64,000 bases of DNA from Cupriavidus pauculus (GTDB taxonomy: Bacteria; Pseudomonadota; Gammaproteobacteria; Burkholderiales; Burkholderiaceae): positions 382,391 to 446,390 of the forward strand of contig NZ_PJRP01000003.1 in the NCBI RefSeq assembly GCF_002858765.1, in the 5' to 3' direction. Position 1 is the stretch's first letter, and the number at the start of each line of letters is the position of its first letter. The position numbers were made by a program, and so were the translations under genes. Shown piece after piece: positions 7,969 through 16,632 of the stretch. The notes under the pieces are model-generated. The model was not told where the DNA came from, searched no databases, and saw only the letters and a program-made list of their open reading frames with translations.

Positions 7969-8039
7969 CGTTCAATGCCGTGATGAAGTGCTGCATGGGG
8001 CGACCGGCGATGATACAGCCAGGCAATTCTCCCCCGCAA

Positions 8040-9245
8040 TCAGCGATGTGCGCCTTCCACCAGGGGCCGCGGCTTGAGCATCGGCGTCAGGACCAGGAGG
8101 GCAATGGACGCGGCTACGAGCAAGCCGTAGGAAGCCTGGAACGCCCCGGTCAGGTCGCGCAGGAAGCCGAACGCGAAGGGCCCCAGCGCGGCAACGAGGT
8201 AGCCGACGAACAGCATGAAGGCCGTCCACTGGCTGGCTTCGTGATGGGTGCTGGTGTTGTCGAGCGGCAGCGTCATTGCCAGCGCGAAGCAGGTGCCCTG
8301 GCCCAACGCGATGGCAAGCACCGGAAGCGCCCCGAACCGGCCCGGCGCGAGCCAGAGCACGGCGGCGCCTGCAATCGACAGGATGGCCGACAGGGCCAGC
8401 CAGCCACGGCGGTCCAACGACTTGCCGGTGACAAATCCCGACAGGAAGCTGCTGACGGCAATCATCGCCGCGAACAGCCCGAGGTTCACGCCCGGGCTCC
8501 ACGCATTGATCTGCATTTCCCGGCTGCTCTCGCCGACCCACGCAAAACAGGCGTAGCAAATGAACTGCCCGATGCCGAAGTACGCGGCGATGAGCCAGGC
8601 GCGCCCGGAGCGCAGCGGCGAACGCCCCACGGCGACTTCCGTCCGGGCGGCTTGCGGCTTCGAGGGGAAGGCCGACGTCAGCCGCTGCCAACTGACCATC
8701 GCCAGGACACAGACGACGGCCCAGATGCCCGCGCCAAGCCGCCATCCACCGCCAGCCAGCGCAATCGACTCGCTGCCCACCGCCGCCAGCGTGGCACCGA
8801 TGCCCAGGCCCGCCGCATAGATCCCCATGAAGAACGCCGCCTCGCCTGAGAAATGGCTCTTGATCCAGCCGCCGATCAGCGGCCCGGAGATGGCAATCCC
8901 GATGCCAACCAGCAGGGTCGAGAACAGCAGGCTGGCGGGCGATCCGGCCCACGCCCGCAAGACCAGCGCGGCGGCCAGCAGCGCGAGCGAGAACATGACG
9001 ACCCGGTCGCCGCCGAAGCGACGACCCATCGCGGGAACGAAGAGCGCGAAGCATCCCATGCACAGGTCAGGGATGGCAGTCAGCAACGCTGCTTCCGCGT
9101 GTTTCATGCCAAACTCCGTCTGAATGGCATGCACCAGCGGGCCCATCGATACGATGCCTGGCCGCAAGGCCAGCGCCATCACGAACAGCCCGACGCCTGC
9201 CAGCAGCCTGAGCGATTTCGATTCATACCTGATTCCAACCAACAT
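8040..9245 (-). CDS. CynX/NimT family MFS transporter
   Basis: A 401-residue, roughly twelve-helix MFS protein. The start LRLLAGVGLFVMALALRPGIVSMGPLV and the motif MGCFALFVPAMGRRFGGDRVV are typical of the CynX/NimT branch (cyanate transport, 2-nitroimidazole export). It is divergent from an AraC-type regulator across an 80-base gap, the same arrangement as nimT and nimR in Escherichia coli. Regulation by that neighbour, and export of a small aromatic or heterocyclic compound, are inferences from this arrangement. It may be cotranscribed with the MFS gene 71 bases downstream. Confidence 0.8.
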   Translation of the reverse strand: MLVGIRYESKSLRLLAGVGLFVMALALRPGIVSMGPLVHAIQTEFGMKHAEAALLTAIPDLCMGCFALFVPAMGRRFGGDRVVMFSLALLAAALVLRAWAGSPASLLFSTLLVGIGIAISGPLIGGWIKSHFSGEAAFFMGIYAAGLGIGATLAAVGSESIALAGGGWRLGAGIWAVVCVLAMVSWQRLTSAFPSKPQAARTEVAVGRSPLRSGRAWLIAAYFGIGQFICYACFAWVGESSREMQINAWSPGVNLGLFAAMIAVSSFLSGFVTGKSLDRRGWLALSAILSIAGAAVLWLAPGRFGALPVLAIALGQGTCFALAMTLPLDNTSTHHEASQWTAFMLFVGYLVAALGPFAFGFLRDLTGAFQASYGLLVAASIALLVLTPMLKPRPLVEGAHR

Positions 9246-9325
9246 TGGCGCCTCCAGTCATTGAGCCATCGCTGCATGATTCCGTTGCTGGATGTTAGTC
9301 TCGACACCGCCCCGAGAGTAATCGC

Positions 9326-10141
9326 ATGAATGCCAGAATTCGTCGCGAAAGTGACAACCCGGAAATTCCGGTCCGGAGCGACGACCACCACGACTATCAG
9401 GACCTGCCACGGGTGATTACGGCGTTCGGCAGCAACAAGAAGGCGGGGAGCTACAACGTGCCGCACAGCCATCCGCGAGGCCAGTTGCTCTATGCGAGCA
9501 AGGGGCTGATGCGCGTGGCCAGCGAGAACGGCATATGGTTTATTCCGCCCCAGCGCGGCCTGTGGATTCCGCCCGGCGTCGTGCACGACCAGGCGATGCT
9601 GACGGACACGCAGATCCGCACGATCTACATCGCGCAGAACAGGGCCAGGCAATTCGGGACGCGCGTGAAAGTGGTGGAAGTTGACGCGCTGCTGCGCGAA
9701 CTCATCCTGGCGCTTGTCGACCAGCCGATGCTTTATCCGGATAACGCGCCGAACCGGAGCATCGTCACGCTGATTCTCGACAAACTGGGCCAGACGCGGA
9801 CGCTGCCCATCGAGATTCCGTGGCCACGCGACCGGCGTGTGGTCTCCATTTGCGAGCAGATCCTGAAGTCGCCGTCGATGCCACGCACGATCGAGCAGTG
9901 GTCGGATATCGTGGGCGCCAGCACGCGCACGCTGATCCGGCTGTTCCTTCGGGACACCGGCATGACTTACCGGCAGTGGATACAGCAGGTTCGGCTGGCC
10001 CAGTCACTGGCGATGCTGGAATCCGGCACGCCGATCCATCGCATCGCCGGTGAACTGGGCTTTGCCAGCCCAAGCGCCTTTTCGACGATGTTCAAGCGCA
10101 TGCTGGGCGAGGCGCCCAGCCATTTCCTGAGGGAAGCGTGA
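9326..10141 (+). CDS. AraC family regulator with N-terminal cupin (NimR-like)
   Basis: A 271-residue regulator. The N-terminal half is a cupin ligand-binding domain (VPHSHPRGQLLYASKGLMRV to WIPPGVVHD, about residues 40-95). The C-terminal half carries the two AraC helix-turn-helices: IEQWSDIVGASTRTLIRLFLRDTG and IHRIAGELGFASPSAFSTMFKRMLGEAPSHF. It is divergent from the CynX/NimT-type transporter gene, so it most likely senses that transporter's substrate and activates it. The gene converges on the histidine kinase gene downstream. Confidence 0.88.
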   Translation: MNARIRRESDNPEIPVRSDDHHDYQDLPRVITAFGSNKKAGSYNVPHSHPRGQLLYASKGLMRVASENGIWFIPPQRGLWIPPGVVHDQAMLTDTQIRTIYIAQNRARQFGTRVKVVEVDALLRELILALVDQPMLYPDNAPNRSIVTLILDKLGQTRTLPIEIPWPRDRRVVSICEQILKSPSMPRTIEQWSDIVGASTRTLIRLFLRDTGMTYRQWIQQVRLAQSLAMLESGTPIHRIAGELGFASPSAFSTMFKRMLGEAPSHFLREA

Positions 10142-10201
10142 ATCCGTAAGCGTGCGGGCACGCCCGGCCCGCTTGCGCTGTCATCGTTGCTATCGCTGTT
10201 A

Positions 10202-11275
10202 TCACAGCGGCAACGACAGCCGTGCTTCGAGCCCGCCCTCGTGCCGGTTCTGCAGCGCCAGATCTGCACGGATGGCCTGGGCCAGCCGGCGGGCGATCGC
10301 CAGGCCCAGCCCGCTACCCGGTCCGCGCGCGGCGGTTTCCGCCGATCGATACCAGGGCATGAAGACGGCGTCCAGTTCTGCCGGGGCGATACCGGGCCCG
10401 GAGTCGAGCACGGCCAGATGCAGGCGGCCACCTTCGGCACGCACCCGCACGCGGACGTTGTTGCCATAGCGGAAGGCGTTGTCGACCAGGTTGACCAGGA
10501 TGCGGCGCAGCGCGTGCGGACACGTGAGAACCGGCCGGCCCACCAGCCCATCCAGCGCCAGCGTGCAGCCGGCATCGCGATAGTTCTGCACCAGCGTTGC
10601 CAACATGCCATCGGCGTCGACATTCCGCAGCTTCTGCGCCAGGCCACTTTGCATGCGGGCACAGGCCAGCCCGGCCTCGGCAAGCTCGCGCATCTCGTCA
10701 AGATCGCGCTCCATCGCCGCGCGCAGCGACGCGTCGTCGATCAGATCGCAACGCAGGACCATGCGCGTCAGCGGCGTGCGCAGGTCGTGAACGCACGACG
10801 CCTGCATCGTCAGCCATTCCGATTCGCGCTCGGCACACCGGCGCCGGGCGCCGTTGATGGCGCGAACCAGCCTGTCCATCCCGGGGAAGCCCATCTCGGG
10901 CAGTGGCTCGCTGCGGCCCGGCACCGCGCCGGAATGCTGCTCCAACTGGGCGGCCAACACCACCATGGCGGCCCGCAACCTGCGCATGCGTTGCACGCAG
11001 ACCGCTGCGATCAGCACCACGCCGGCGCCCGGAAGCAGCAGGACGATCCACGGGATGCCGGCGCGAGGCGCGGTCGTCGCCGCATGCCCGTGTACTCCCG
11101 CCGGCCACTCCGCGGCAAGCAGCAGGAACAGCACGGCCAGGGCCGCCACGTACCATATTCGGCCGATGCGGGACCAGTACCGGCTCCACAGGGCAATCGC
11201 TGCCCGGTTGGTCCGGTCCGTGTACACGGAAGACTGGGAAGAAGCGTTAGGCGGCGCAGCCGTGTCCAAGGTCAT
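10202..11275 (-). CDS. Orphan sensor histidine kinase
   Basis: A kinase of about 357 residues. Two hydrophobic stretches near the N-terminus (IWYVAALAVLFLLLAAEW and IPWIVLLLPGAGVVLIAAVCV) anchor it in the inner membrane with a short region between them. SCVHDLRTPLTRM contains the phosphorylated His (about His163), and the ATPase boxes are NLVDNAFRYG (N), DSGPGI (G1) and GSGLGLAIARRLAQ (G2). The organisation resembles EnvZ/OmpR-class kinases, yet no response regulator lies beside it. Two ATG codons (11281, 11275) are possible; GGAG is spaced correctly for 11275, which I use. Confidence 0.85.
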   Translation of the reverse strand: MTLDTAAPPNASSQSSVYTDRTNRAAIALWSRYWSRIGRIWYVAALAVLFLLLAAEWPAGVHGHAATTAPRAGIPWIVLLLPGAGVVLIAAVCVQRMRRLRAAMVVLAAQLEQHSGAVPGRSEPLPEMGFPGMDRLVRAINGARRRCAERESEWLTMQASCVHDLRTPLTRMVLRCDLIDDASLRAAMERDLDEMRELAEAGLACARMQSGLAQKLRNVDADGMLATLVQNYRDAGCTLALDGLVGRPVLTCPHALRRILVNLVDNAFRYGNNVRVRVRAEGGRLHLAVLDSGPGIAPAELDAVFMPWYRSAETAARGPGSGLGLAIARRLAQAIRADLALQNRHEGGLEARLSLPL

Positions 11276-11894
11276 GGTCATTCTCCGATTACCGTTTCTG
11301 CGAACGGTGCGGCGGAATAACACCATGGTTTGCGGGCAACGCACCATCAGCCCGGCAGGTGAGCCCGTCTATACCAGCATTTGCGAAGGCATTTAGAAAA
11401 TGAAGATTGGCTAAACGTCGCCGACGGTCCCGGGCACATGCCGGTTAGCGGGTGGCGCGGCACAGCACCATCGCGCACGGCCTGTCGAAGGGCATGAAGA
11501 TCTGGAGCGATGGCACATACGACCGTAGGCAGGCAGTCATACCAATGTATGGCCCATATGGCTCTGCCAAACCAGTGCAGGGGTATTGGCGGCGAACTGT
11601 GGTGGTGCCCGTGCCAGCCGCTTGCTCGTCGCCCGCAGTTCATACAGGGAACACTACATGAGCGAATGGATCATACCCGGCACTTTTCCGATACGCAATA
11701 CGGAAAACTACAACCGTTTGCTTTCAAGGGCTTGCGGCGGGCGACAGGCCTTTTCAAGCGATGCGAGACGCCTGTGCAGGGCGTCTCGCATCAGGCACGA
11801 CTGTGGGCGAGGCATCCATTTCTGTTAATGGAGCTATCACTACATGAGCGGCCTTGGAGCCCGAAGACTCCGGCGCCCGGTTTCCATCCCGCAC
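11276..11894. other. Gene-less region of about 600 bases
   Basis: No frame here has a recognisable domain. It contains a perfect 13-bp stem hairpin at 11760-11792 and two copies of CACTACATGAGCG (11652-11664 and 11838-11850). A 56-codon frame begins at the ATG in the first copy (11658) behind a weak AGGGAA, but I cannot support it as a gene. Confidence 0.4.
11760..11792. other. Perfect 13-bp inverted repeat hairpin
   Basis: GATGCGAGACGCC pairs exactly with GGCGTCTCGCATC across a 7-base loop (TGTGCAG). No T-run follows on the plus strand. It could terminate transcription of the EF-hand gene, which ends about 100 bases away, or form part of a small RNA. Confidence 0.45.
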
Positions 11895-12275
11895 TCAATT
11901 GATGATCGGGTTCTTCTTCTGCATATCGTCCTGGATCATCTTCGACCAGGCTGCCCCCACCTGCCGCTCGGTCACGTAGCCGCGCTTGCGCGTGTCGATC
12001 TTGTCGAAGCGCTTGTAGACCTCGGGCATGCCAACGCGTGCCTCTTCGCGGGTCAGCTTGCCGTCATGATCGGTGTCGGCCGCCTTGAATCGCTCGATAA
12101 ACCATTTCTTGCGGTCGGCCGGTGACATCCCTTGGGGTGGCTGCGGTACTTCGTTGACATCGGTGGTGGCAGGCGCTGCCGGAGCCATGGGCTCCGAGGC
12201 CTGCGCGCTGGCAACGCCGCTCGCGAGGCTGATCGACAAGGCCAGGGCAGCAACAAGGCAATTCATTCGGTCCAT
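11895..12275 (-). CDS. Secreted EF-hand domain protein
   Basis: A 126-residue protein with a signal peptide (about 1-25, cut near ASAQA). One EF-hand loop is canonical: Asp67, Asp69, Asp71, Lys73, Thr75 and Glu78 in DTDHDGKLTREE. A second loop around residues 94-105 (DTRKRGYVTERQ) has lost most acidic ligands. It probably binds one Ca2+ in the periplasm. The start follows an excellent GAGGAG six bases upstream; a longer in-frame extension upstream is not needed. Similar short EF-hand proteins are common in Burkholderiaceae, and their targets are unknown. It is divergent from the HdeA-like gene. Confidence 0.8.
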   Translation of the reverse strand: MDRMNCLVAALALSISLASGVASAQASEPMAPAAPATTDVNEVPQPPQGMSPADRKKWFIERFKAADTDHDGKLTREEARVGMPEVYKRFDKIDTRKRGYVTERQVGAAWSKMIQDDMQKKNPIIN

Positions 12276-12591
12276 TTCTTCTCCTCGATTTCTTCGTTTT
12301 GTGACGATGCCCCGGCCGGGAGGCGCCGCCATTCCGGGGAACGGCGGCACTCCACACGGGTATCCGTCACAGTATTGGCGAAAATTCGGCGGACCATTTG
12401 ACATTTTGGGACCGTCGTTTGATGCGTCGGGACATCACCGGGGAACCGGGCTCCCCGCCATGTGATTTGGCAATGGCTTGCGAGTTGCGGAAACGGTCCA
12501 GCGCGACGGCACCCTACGATCGTTCTCGACCGGATGGCGACATCCACATGCCTCTCCGGCCAACCCATCCCATGCGACGTTAGGAGCCAAC

Positions 12592-12927
12592 ATGAAACGC
12601 CTGATCCTCTCCCTTGCCATCGCCGCCCTTTCCGCCCCGCTCGTGGCCTCGGCCGCGACGGAAGACGTGAAGACCGTAAAGCCGTTCAAGATGACCTGCG
12701 AGGAATTCCTGTCGGTCAGCGAGACCTACAAGCCGGCGGTGATCTACTGGATCGCCAGCGTCGACAAGCTGGGCGTGCGCGAGAACGACCAGATCGTCGT
12801 CGACACGCCGCACACGGTCGCCCATGTGGTGGACGAATGCCGGAAAGCGCCGACCAGGAAGCTCTCTGACAAGGTACGGACGTCGCTCGACAACCAGACG
12901 CTGAAGATCAACTACAACGGCGCCTGA
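12592..12927 (+). CDS. HdeA/HdeB-like acid-stress chaperone
   Basis: A 111-residue periplasmic protein: signal peptide about 1-21 (cut near ASAA), then FKMTCEEFLSVSETYKPAVIYWIAS, the signature of the HdeA family. Two cysteines (Cys36 and Cys83) are placed for the family's single disulfide. HdeA-type proteins become active chaperones at low pH and protect periplasmic proteins. TAGGAG lies five bases ahead of the ATG. A glycine-zipper lipoprotein gene follows 67 bases downstream in the same direction. The product is somewhat longer than Escherichia coli HdeA, within the range of Burkholderiales homologues. Confidence 0.85.
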   Translation: MKRLILSLAIAALSAPLVASAATEDVKTVKPFKMTCEEFLSVSETYKPAVIYWIASVDKLGVRENDQIVVDTPHTVAHVVDECRKAPTRKLSDKVRTSLDNQTLKINYNGA

Positions 12928-12994
12928 CGGCATCCATGCCCGGCATGGCCGCATTGCCTGGCGGGCATTCCCAACCGCGGCGACAGGAGCACCC

Positions 12995-13480
12995 ATGCTT
13001 TCAACCTTCAATCGGATGCGCGTCGTGAGCGCGCTGCTGATTACCACCGGGCTTGCGTCGGGCTGCGCGAGTTTCGATCCGCCCGGCAGCGTCTATGAGG
13101 CCGGGCAGCTGCAACGGCCGGAGTCGGTGAGTACCGCGGTGGTCGAACGAGTCCGACCGGTGCAGATCGATGACAGCAGCCCCACGTCCACACTGGTCGG
13201 CGAACTCGGCGGCGGATTGCTGGGCGCCGTCGCGGGCAGCGCCATTGGCGGCGGGCGCGGATCGTGGATCTCCGGTGTCGCGGGCGGACTGGCCGGCGGC
13301 GTCGCCGGGCACGAGATCGAAGACCACGTCGACCGCAAGCCCGGATACGAGATCACGGTGCGCCTGCACGACGGCCGACTGCAGGCCATCACGCAACCGG
13401 CGTCCGAAGGCAACTTCTATCCGGGCGAGCACGTCAGGCTCTTGCGGTCTGACAACGGCACCGTGCGTGTCACGTTCTGA
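12995..13480 (+). CDS. Glycine-zipper outer membrane lipoprotein (SlyB/Pcp-like)
   Basis: A 161-residue lipoprotein. Lipobox LASGC puts the lipidated Cys at residue 24. The middle (GELGGGLLGAVAGSAIGGG and ISGVAGGLAGGVAGHEIEDH, about 69-110) is a glycine-zipper two-helix domain like that of SlyB and the 17-kDa antigen, followed by a small beta domain (YEITVRLHDGRLQAI to GEHVRLL). Such proteins sit in the outer membrane and support envelope integrity. GGAG precedes the ATG. It follows the HdeA-like gene closely and may share its transcript. Confidence 0.85.
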   Translation: MLSTFNRMRVVSALLITTGLASGCASFDPPGSVYEAGQLQRPESVSTAVVERVRPVQIDDSSPTSTLVGELGGGLLGAVAGSAIGGGRGSWISGVAGGLAGGVAGHEIEDHVDRKPGYEITVRLHDGRLQAITQPASEGNFYPGEHVRLLRSDNGTVRVTF

Positions 13481-13667
13481 TTCCGCACGCGAAGCCGATG
13501 ACTTCATGCCGGGGGGCCAGGCCGACAAACCATCGTATAGCGCCGCCATGGTGATGGTCTGATAGGCGAGGCCCGCTTCGCTGCCTAACCTTAAATCACG
13601 GTCCGCCGTGTCTTCGATGCCTCAGATACGCGCCGGACTGCTCCATCCAAGCCAAAGGGAATGCATC

Positions 13668-14921
13668 ATGACTGACCTGACCAGACGAAAGGTAATGATC
13701 GGCGCGGCAACCACCGCGTTTGCAGCGGCCGCAGCATCGGCGCACGCCGCCTCGTTCGGCAACCCCGACCGTCCGCCCGAAGGCGCGATCAATGCGCGCA
13801 ACCGCCAGGGCCTGACCGATCCCGGCCCACGCAACGATGCCCTGGCGGAGCAGTTTCCTTCGTTCCAGGACGCGCCGGCCACCGACGTCAATGGCATGCC
13901 GCAATTCTGGTCGTCATTCAGCAATGCCCACAAGCGGATCCAGAACGGTGGCTGGGCGCGCGAGGTCACGCAGGAAGACTTTGCCATCTCCAAGGACATC
14001 TCCGGAGTGAACATGCGGCTCTCGGCCGGCGGCATCCGCGAGATGCACTGGCACCAGCAGGCCGAGTGGGCCATCATGCTCGACGGAAGGTGCCGCATCA
14101 CGACGCTCGACGAAGAAGGTCGCCCCTCGGTGCAGGACGTCAAGGCGGGCGACCTCTGGTACTTCCCACCGGGGCTGCCACATTCGCTGCAGGGCGCAGG
14201 CACCACCGGCGCGGAATTCCTGATCGCGTTCGATAACGGCATGGCATCCGAGTTCAACACGCTGCTGGTGACCGACTGGATCGCGCATACGCCGCCGGAA
14301 GTGCTGGCCGCCAACTTCGGCGTGCCCGTCGAGTCGTTCAAGAATATCCCGGTCGACAACCTCTGGATCTTCCAGGGCAAGGAGCCGGGGCCGCTGGCTG
14401 CCGCGCAACGCGCCTCGGCGTCGCGCAAGGGCCCACCCGCCCTGCCCGTTACGTTTTCGCTGTCAGATTCCACGCCGGTGCGCAAGACCCGTAGTGGCTA
14501 TGTGCAGATTGCCGACAGCCGGAATTTCCACATCTCACAGAACGTCGCTGCGGCGCTGGTTACGGTGAAGCCGGGCGGCCTGCGCGAACTGCACTGGCAT
14601 CCGAACGCCGACGAATGGCAGTACTACATCAAGGGCAAGGGCCGCATGACGGTGTTCGACACAGGCCCCAAGGCGATGACCGCCGACTTCAACGCGGGCG
14701 ATATCGGCTACGTGAAGAAGGGTCTGGGCCACTACGTGCAAAACGTCGGCAACACGGACCTGATCATGGTCGAGGTCTTCAAGGCCGACCACTTCGCCGA
14801 GGTGTCGCTGTCCGACTGGCTCGCCCACACGCCGCCGGAGATGGTCATGCAGACGCTGAACATCAGTGCCGAAACCCTGGCGCAGTTCCCGCGTGATCGC
14901 CCCGACATCGTGCCGGAATGA
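13668..14921 (+). CDS. oxdC: Oxalate decarboxylase-type bicupin
   Basis: A 417-residue two-cupin protein with an N-terminal Tat-type signal (TRRKVMIGAAT). Cupin 1 has His127, His129, Glu133 and His172 (HWHQQAEW, LPHSLQ); cupin 2 has His309, His311 and Glu316 (HWHPNADEW) with GLGHYVQN. The lid segment ASEFNT resembles the SENST lid that gives OxdC decarboxylase rather than oxidase activity. The reaction, oxalate to formate and CO2, consumes a proton and needs Mn. The export signal suggests a periplasmic enzyme. The start used (13668) follows AAGGGAA; a longer in-frame upstream extension would bury the signal. Confidence 0.88.
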   Translation: MTDLTRRKVMIGAATTAFAAAAASAHAASFGNPDRPPEGAINARNRQGLTDPGPRNDALAEQFPSFQDAPATDVNGMPQFWSSFSNAHKRIQNGGWAREVTQEDFAISKDISGVNMRLSAGGIREMHWHQQAEWAIMLDGRCRITTLDEEGRPSVQDVKAGDLWYFPPGLPHSLQGAGTTGAEFLIAFDNGMASEFNTLLVTDWIAHTPPEVLAANFGVPVESFKNIPVDNLWIFQGKEPGPLAAAQRASASRKGPPALPVTFSLSDSTPVRKTRSGYVQIADSRNFHISQNVAAALVTVKPGGLRELHWHPNADEWQYYIKGKGRMTVFDTGPKAMTADFNAGDIGYVKKGLGHYVQNVGNTDLIMVEVFKADHFAEVSLSDWLAHTPPEMVMQTLNISAETLAQFPRDRPDIVPE

Positions 14922-14946
14922 ACGCCGACCCGCAGATGTCCGCAGC

Positions 14947-15936
14947 CTAATGGCCGGGCTCGACAATGATCTTGCCGATCACCCGGCCGGACTCCTGCGC
15001 CTCGTGCGCTTCGACGATAGCATCGAGCGGCACCTGCATCCCTATCGTGGGCGCATAGGCGCCGTCTGCGAGACATTGGCTGATTGCGGAAACCGCTGCG
15101 GACTTGGCGGCTGCCGGGACGGTGTAGATGTAGACGAACCGGAACGAGCAGCCGGCAATCATGGTCTTGAGCAAAGGCAGCGGCAAGTGGTCGGCGGCAT
15201 CGTTCACGGCGTAGGCGCTGATGATGCCGCCGTTGGCCAGGCAGTTCATGTCGATGTCGAGGTTGTCCTGCAGCCCGACGTCCACGATCCGATCGACGCC
15301 GCGCTGGCCCGTTTCCGATTTGACGATGGCCGCTACATCGTCCGACCACCGATGGATGACAACGTCTGCGCCGGCACGCCGTGCGGCATCGGCCTGCTCA
15401 GGCGTCGAAACGGTCGTCGCAACCCAGGCGCCGGCCCACTTTGCCAGCAGGATGGCCGCGGTCCCGACCGCCCCCGCGCCACCGTGGACAAGTATGAAAC
15501 GCCCCTTGATGTCACCGTCCGCAAACAGGCAGCGATGCGCGGTGAGTGCCGGAACGCCGAGGCACGCTCCGACCGTGAACGGAACGTTGTCGGGCAGCAG
15601 CACCGCTTGCCGCGCCGGGACGACGGTGTACGCCGCCGCGGTGCCAAAGGCACGACGATACTGCGCCTCGAACAGCCATACGCGCTCGCCGATGCGTGCC
15701 GCCGCAACGCCGGTCCCGACAGCATCGATGACGCCAGCGCCATCCTGATGCGGAATAACCAGCGGGAACGCAGCCGGACCCGAGAAGCCGGTGCGTGCCT
15801 TGATATCGCTAGGATTGAGACCGGACGCATGGATTCGCACGCGAACTTCGCCGGGTCCCGGCGACGGTAGTGGAAAATCTCCAAGCCTCAGCACTTCCGA
15901 TGCCTTGCCCTGTCGTTCGTAGTAGGCGGCCTTCAT
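14947..15936 (-). CDS. Zinc-independent quinone oxidoreductase-like medium-chain dehydrogenase
   Basis: A 329-residue MDR protein. GroES-like N-terminal part (GEVRVRIHASGLNPSDIKARTG, then IPHQDGAGVIDAVG) and a Rossmann part with the NADPH motif VHGGAGAVGTAAI. The cysteine ligands for catalytic zinc are absent, as in NADPH:quinone oxidoreductases (QOR type). It probably reduces quinones or enones. It is divergent from an HxlR regulator across about 140 bases, a common pairing in which the regulator responds to electrophiles. The start MKAAYYERQG (15936) matches the family better than the longer in-frame reading. Confidence 0.85.
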   Translation of the reverse strand: MKAAYYERQGKASEVLRLGDFPLPSPGPGEVRVRIHASGLNPSDIKARTGFSGPAAFPLVIPHQDGAGVIDAVGTGVAAARIGERVWLFEAQYRRAFGTAAAYTVVPARQAVLLPDNVPFTVGACLGVPALTAHRCLFADGDIKGRFILVHGGAGAVGTAAILLAKWAGAWVATTVSTPEQADAARRAGADVVIHRWSDDVAAIVKSETGQRGVDRIVDVGLQDNLDIDMNCLANGGIISAYAVNDAADHLPLPLLKTMIAGCSFRFVYIYTVPAAAKSAAVSAISQCLADGAYAPTIGMQVPLDAIVEAHEAQESGRVIGKIIVEPGH

Positions 15937-16046
15937 CCATCCAACTCCTTGCATCAAACTGGCCGTCGCCTGGCGACGCGCCAGGCAACCGAGCCGCGAC
16001 TATCGGCTGTCGACCGGTTTTTCACAAGACGGCACATCTTTGATAT

Positions 16047-16068
16047 ATAGGGATAAAAAGTATCCTAT
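16047..16068. promoter_or_regulatory. Inverted repeat between the oxidoreductase and HxlR genes
   Basis: ATAGGGATA (16047-16055) faces TATCCTAT (16061-16068) across five bases in an AT-rich stretch 12 bases before the HxlR ATG. The position fits an operator or overlapping promoter for HxlR autoregulation and control of the divergent oxidoreductase gene; inferred from symmetry. Confidence 0.45.
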
Positions 16069-16079
16069 TGGGACCTGGC

Positions 16080-16412
16080 ATGACTTCTTCGGTTAGAACC
16101 TATCAATGCTCCGTCGCTGCAACGGTCGACGTTGCAGGCGGCAAATGGAAACCCCTGATCGTCCATTATTTGATGAGCGGCACCAAACGCTTTGGCGAAC
16201 TGCAGCGATTGATCGGCACCGTGACGCAACGCTCATTGACGCTGCAGCTTCGAGAACTGGAATCGGACGGTATCGTGACCCGCGAGGTTTTCGCGGAGGT
16301 GCCGCCCCGGGTCGAATACTCGCTGACCGAATTCGGTACGACGCTTGCGCCCGTGCTTGAAGCGATGAAGAAATGGGGCGATGCCTACATCGAACTGAGC
16401 GCCTTCAAGTGA
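16080..16412 (+). CDS. HxlR family winged-helix regulator
   Basis: A 110-residue MarR-like regulator of the HxlR family. CSVAATVDVAGGKWKPLIVHYLM is the typical opening (Cys followed by GGKW), then KRFGELQRLIGTVTQRSLTLQLRELESDGIV forms the recognition helices, and VPPRVEYSLTEFG forms the wing. The N-terminal Cys11 is the residue that senses electrophiles in characterised members. It is divergent from the quinone oxidoreductase gene, its likely target. The ATG at 16080 is preferred to a TTG at 16068. Confidence 0.9.
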   Translation: MTSSVRTYQCSVAATVDVAGGKWKPLIVHYLMSGTKRFGELQRLIGTVTQRSLTLQLRELESDGIVTREVFAEVPPRVEYSLTEFGTTLAPVLEAMKKWGDAYIELSAFK

Positions 16413-16632
16413 CGGGCACGCCGGCCCCAAAAGTGCATGGCGCCTGACAACGCCCGACGCCCAGCCCGGCTGAGGCACCGGTGAAGCTCAGGCCGGCTGA
16501 CGCGCGCGAGGGAAGGGAATAAATTGGAAGGCGTAGCGGTTTACCGGGTAGCGGCGCGGCGTCTGCCCGCCAAACCCGACGCGCCAGGATCGGCGTACCG
16601 GGACATCCAGTAAGCCAAGCAGGGGGCACATC

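Noticed and set aside
11658-11828. A 56-codon frame in the gene-less region
   Set aside because: Weak ribosome site, no family features and a strong hairpin inside it.
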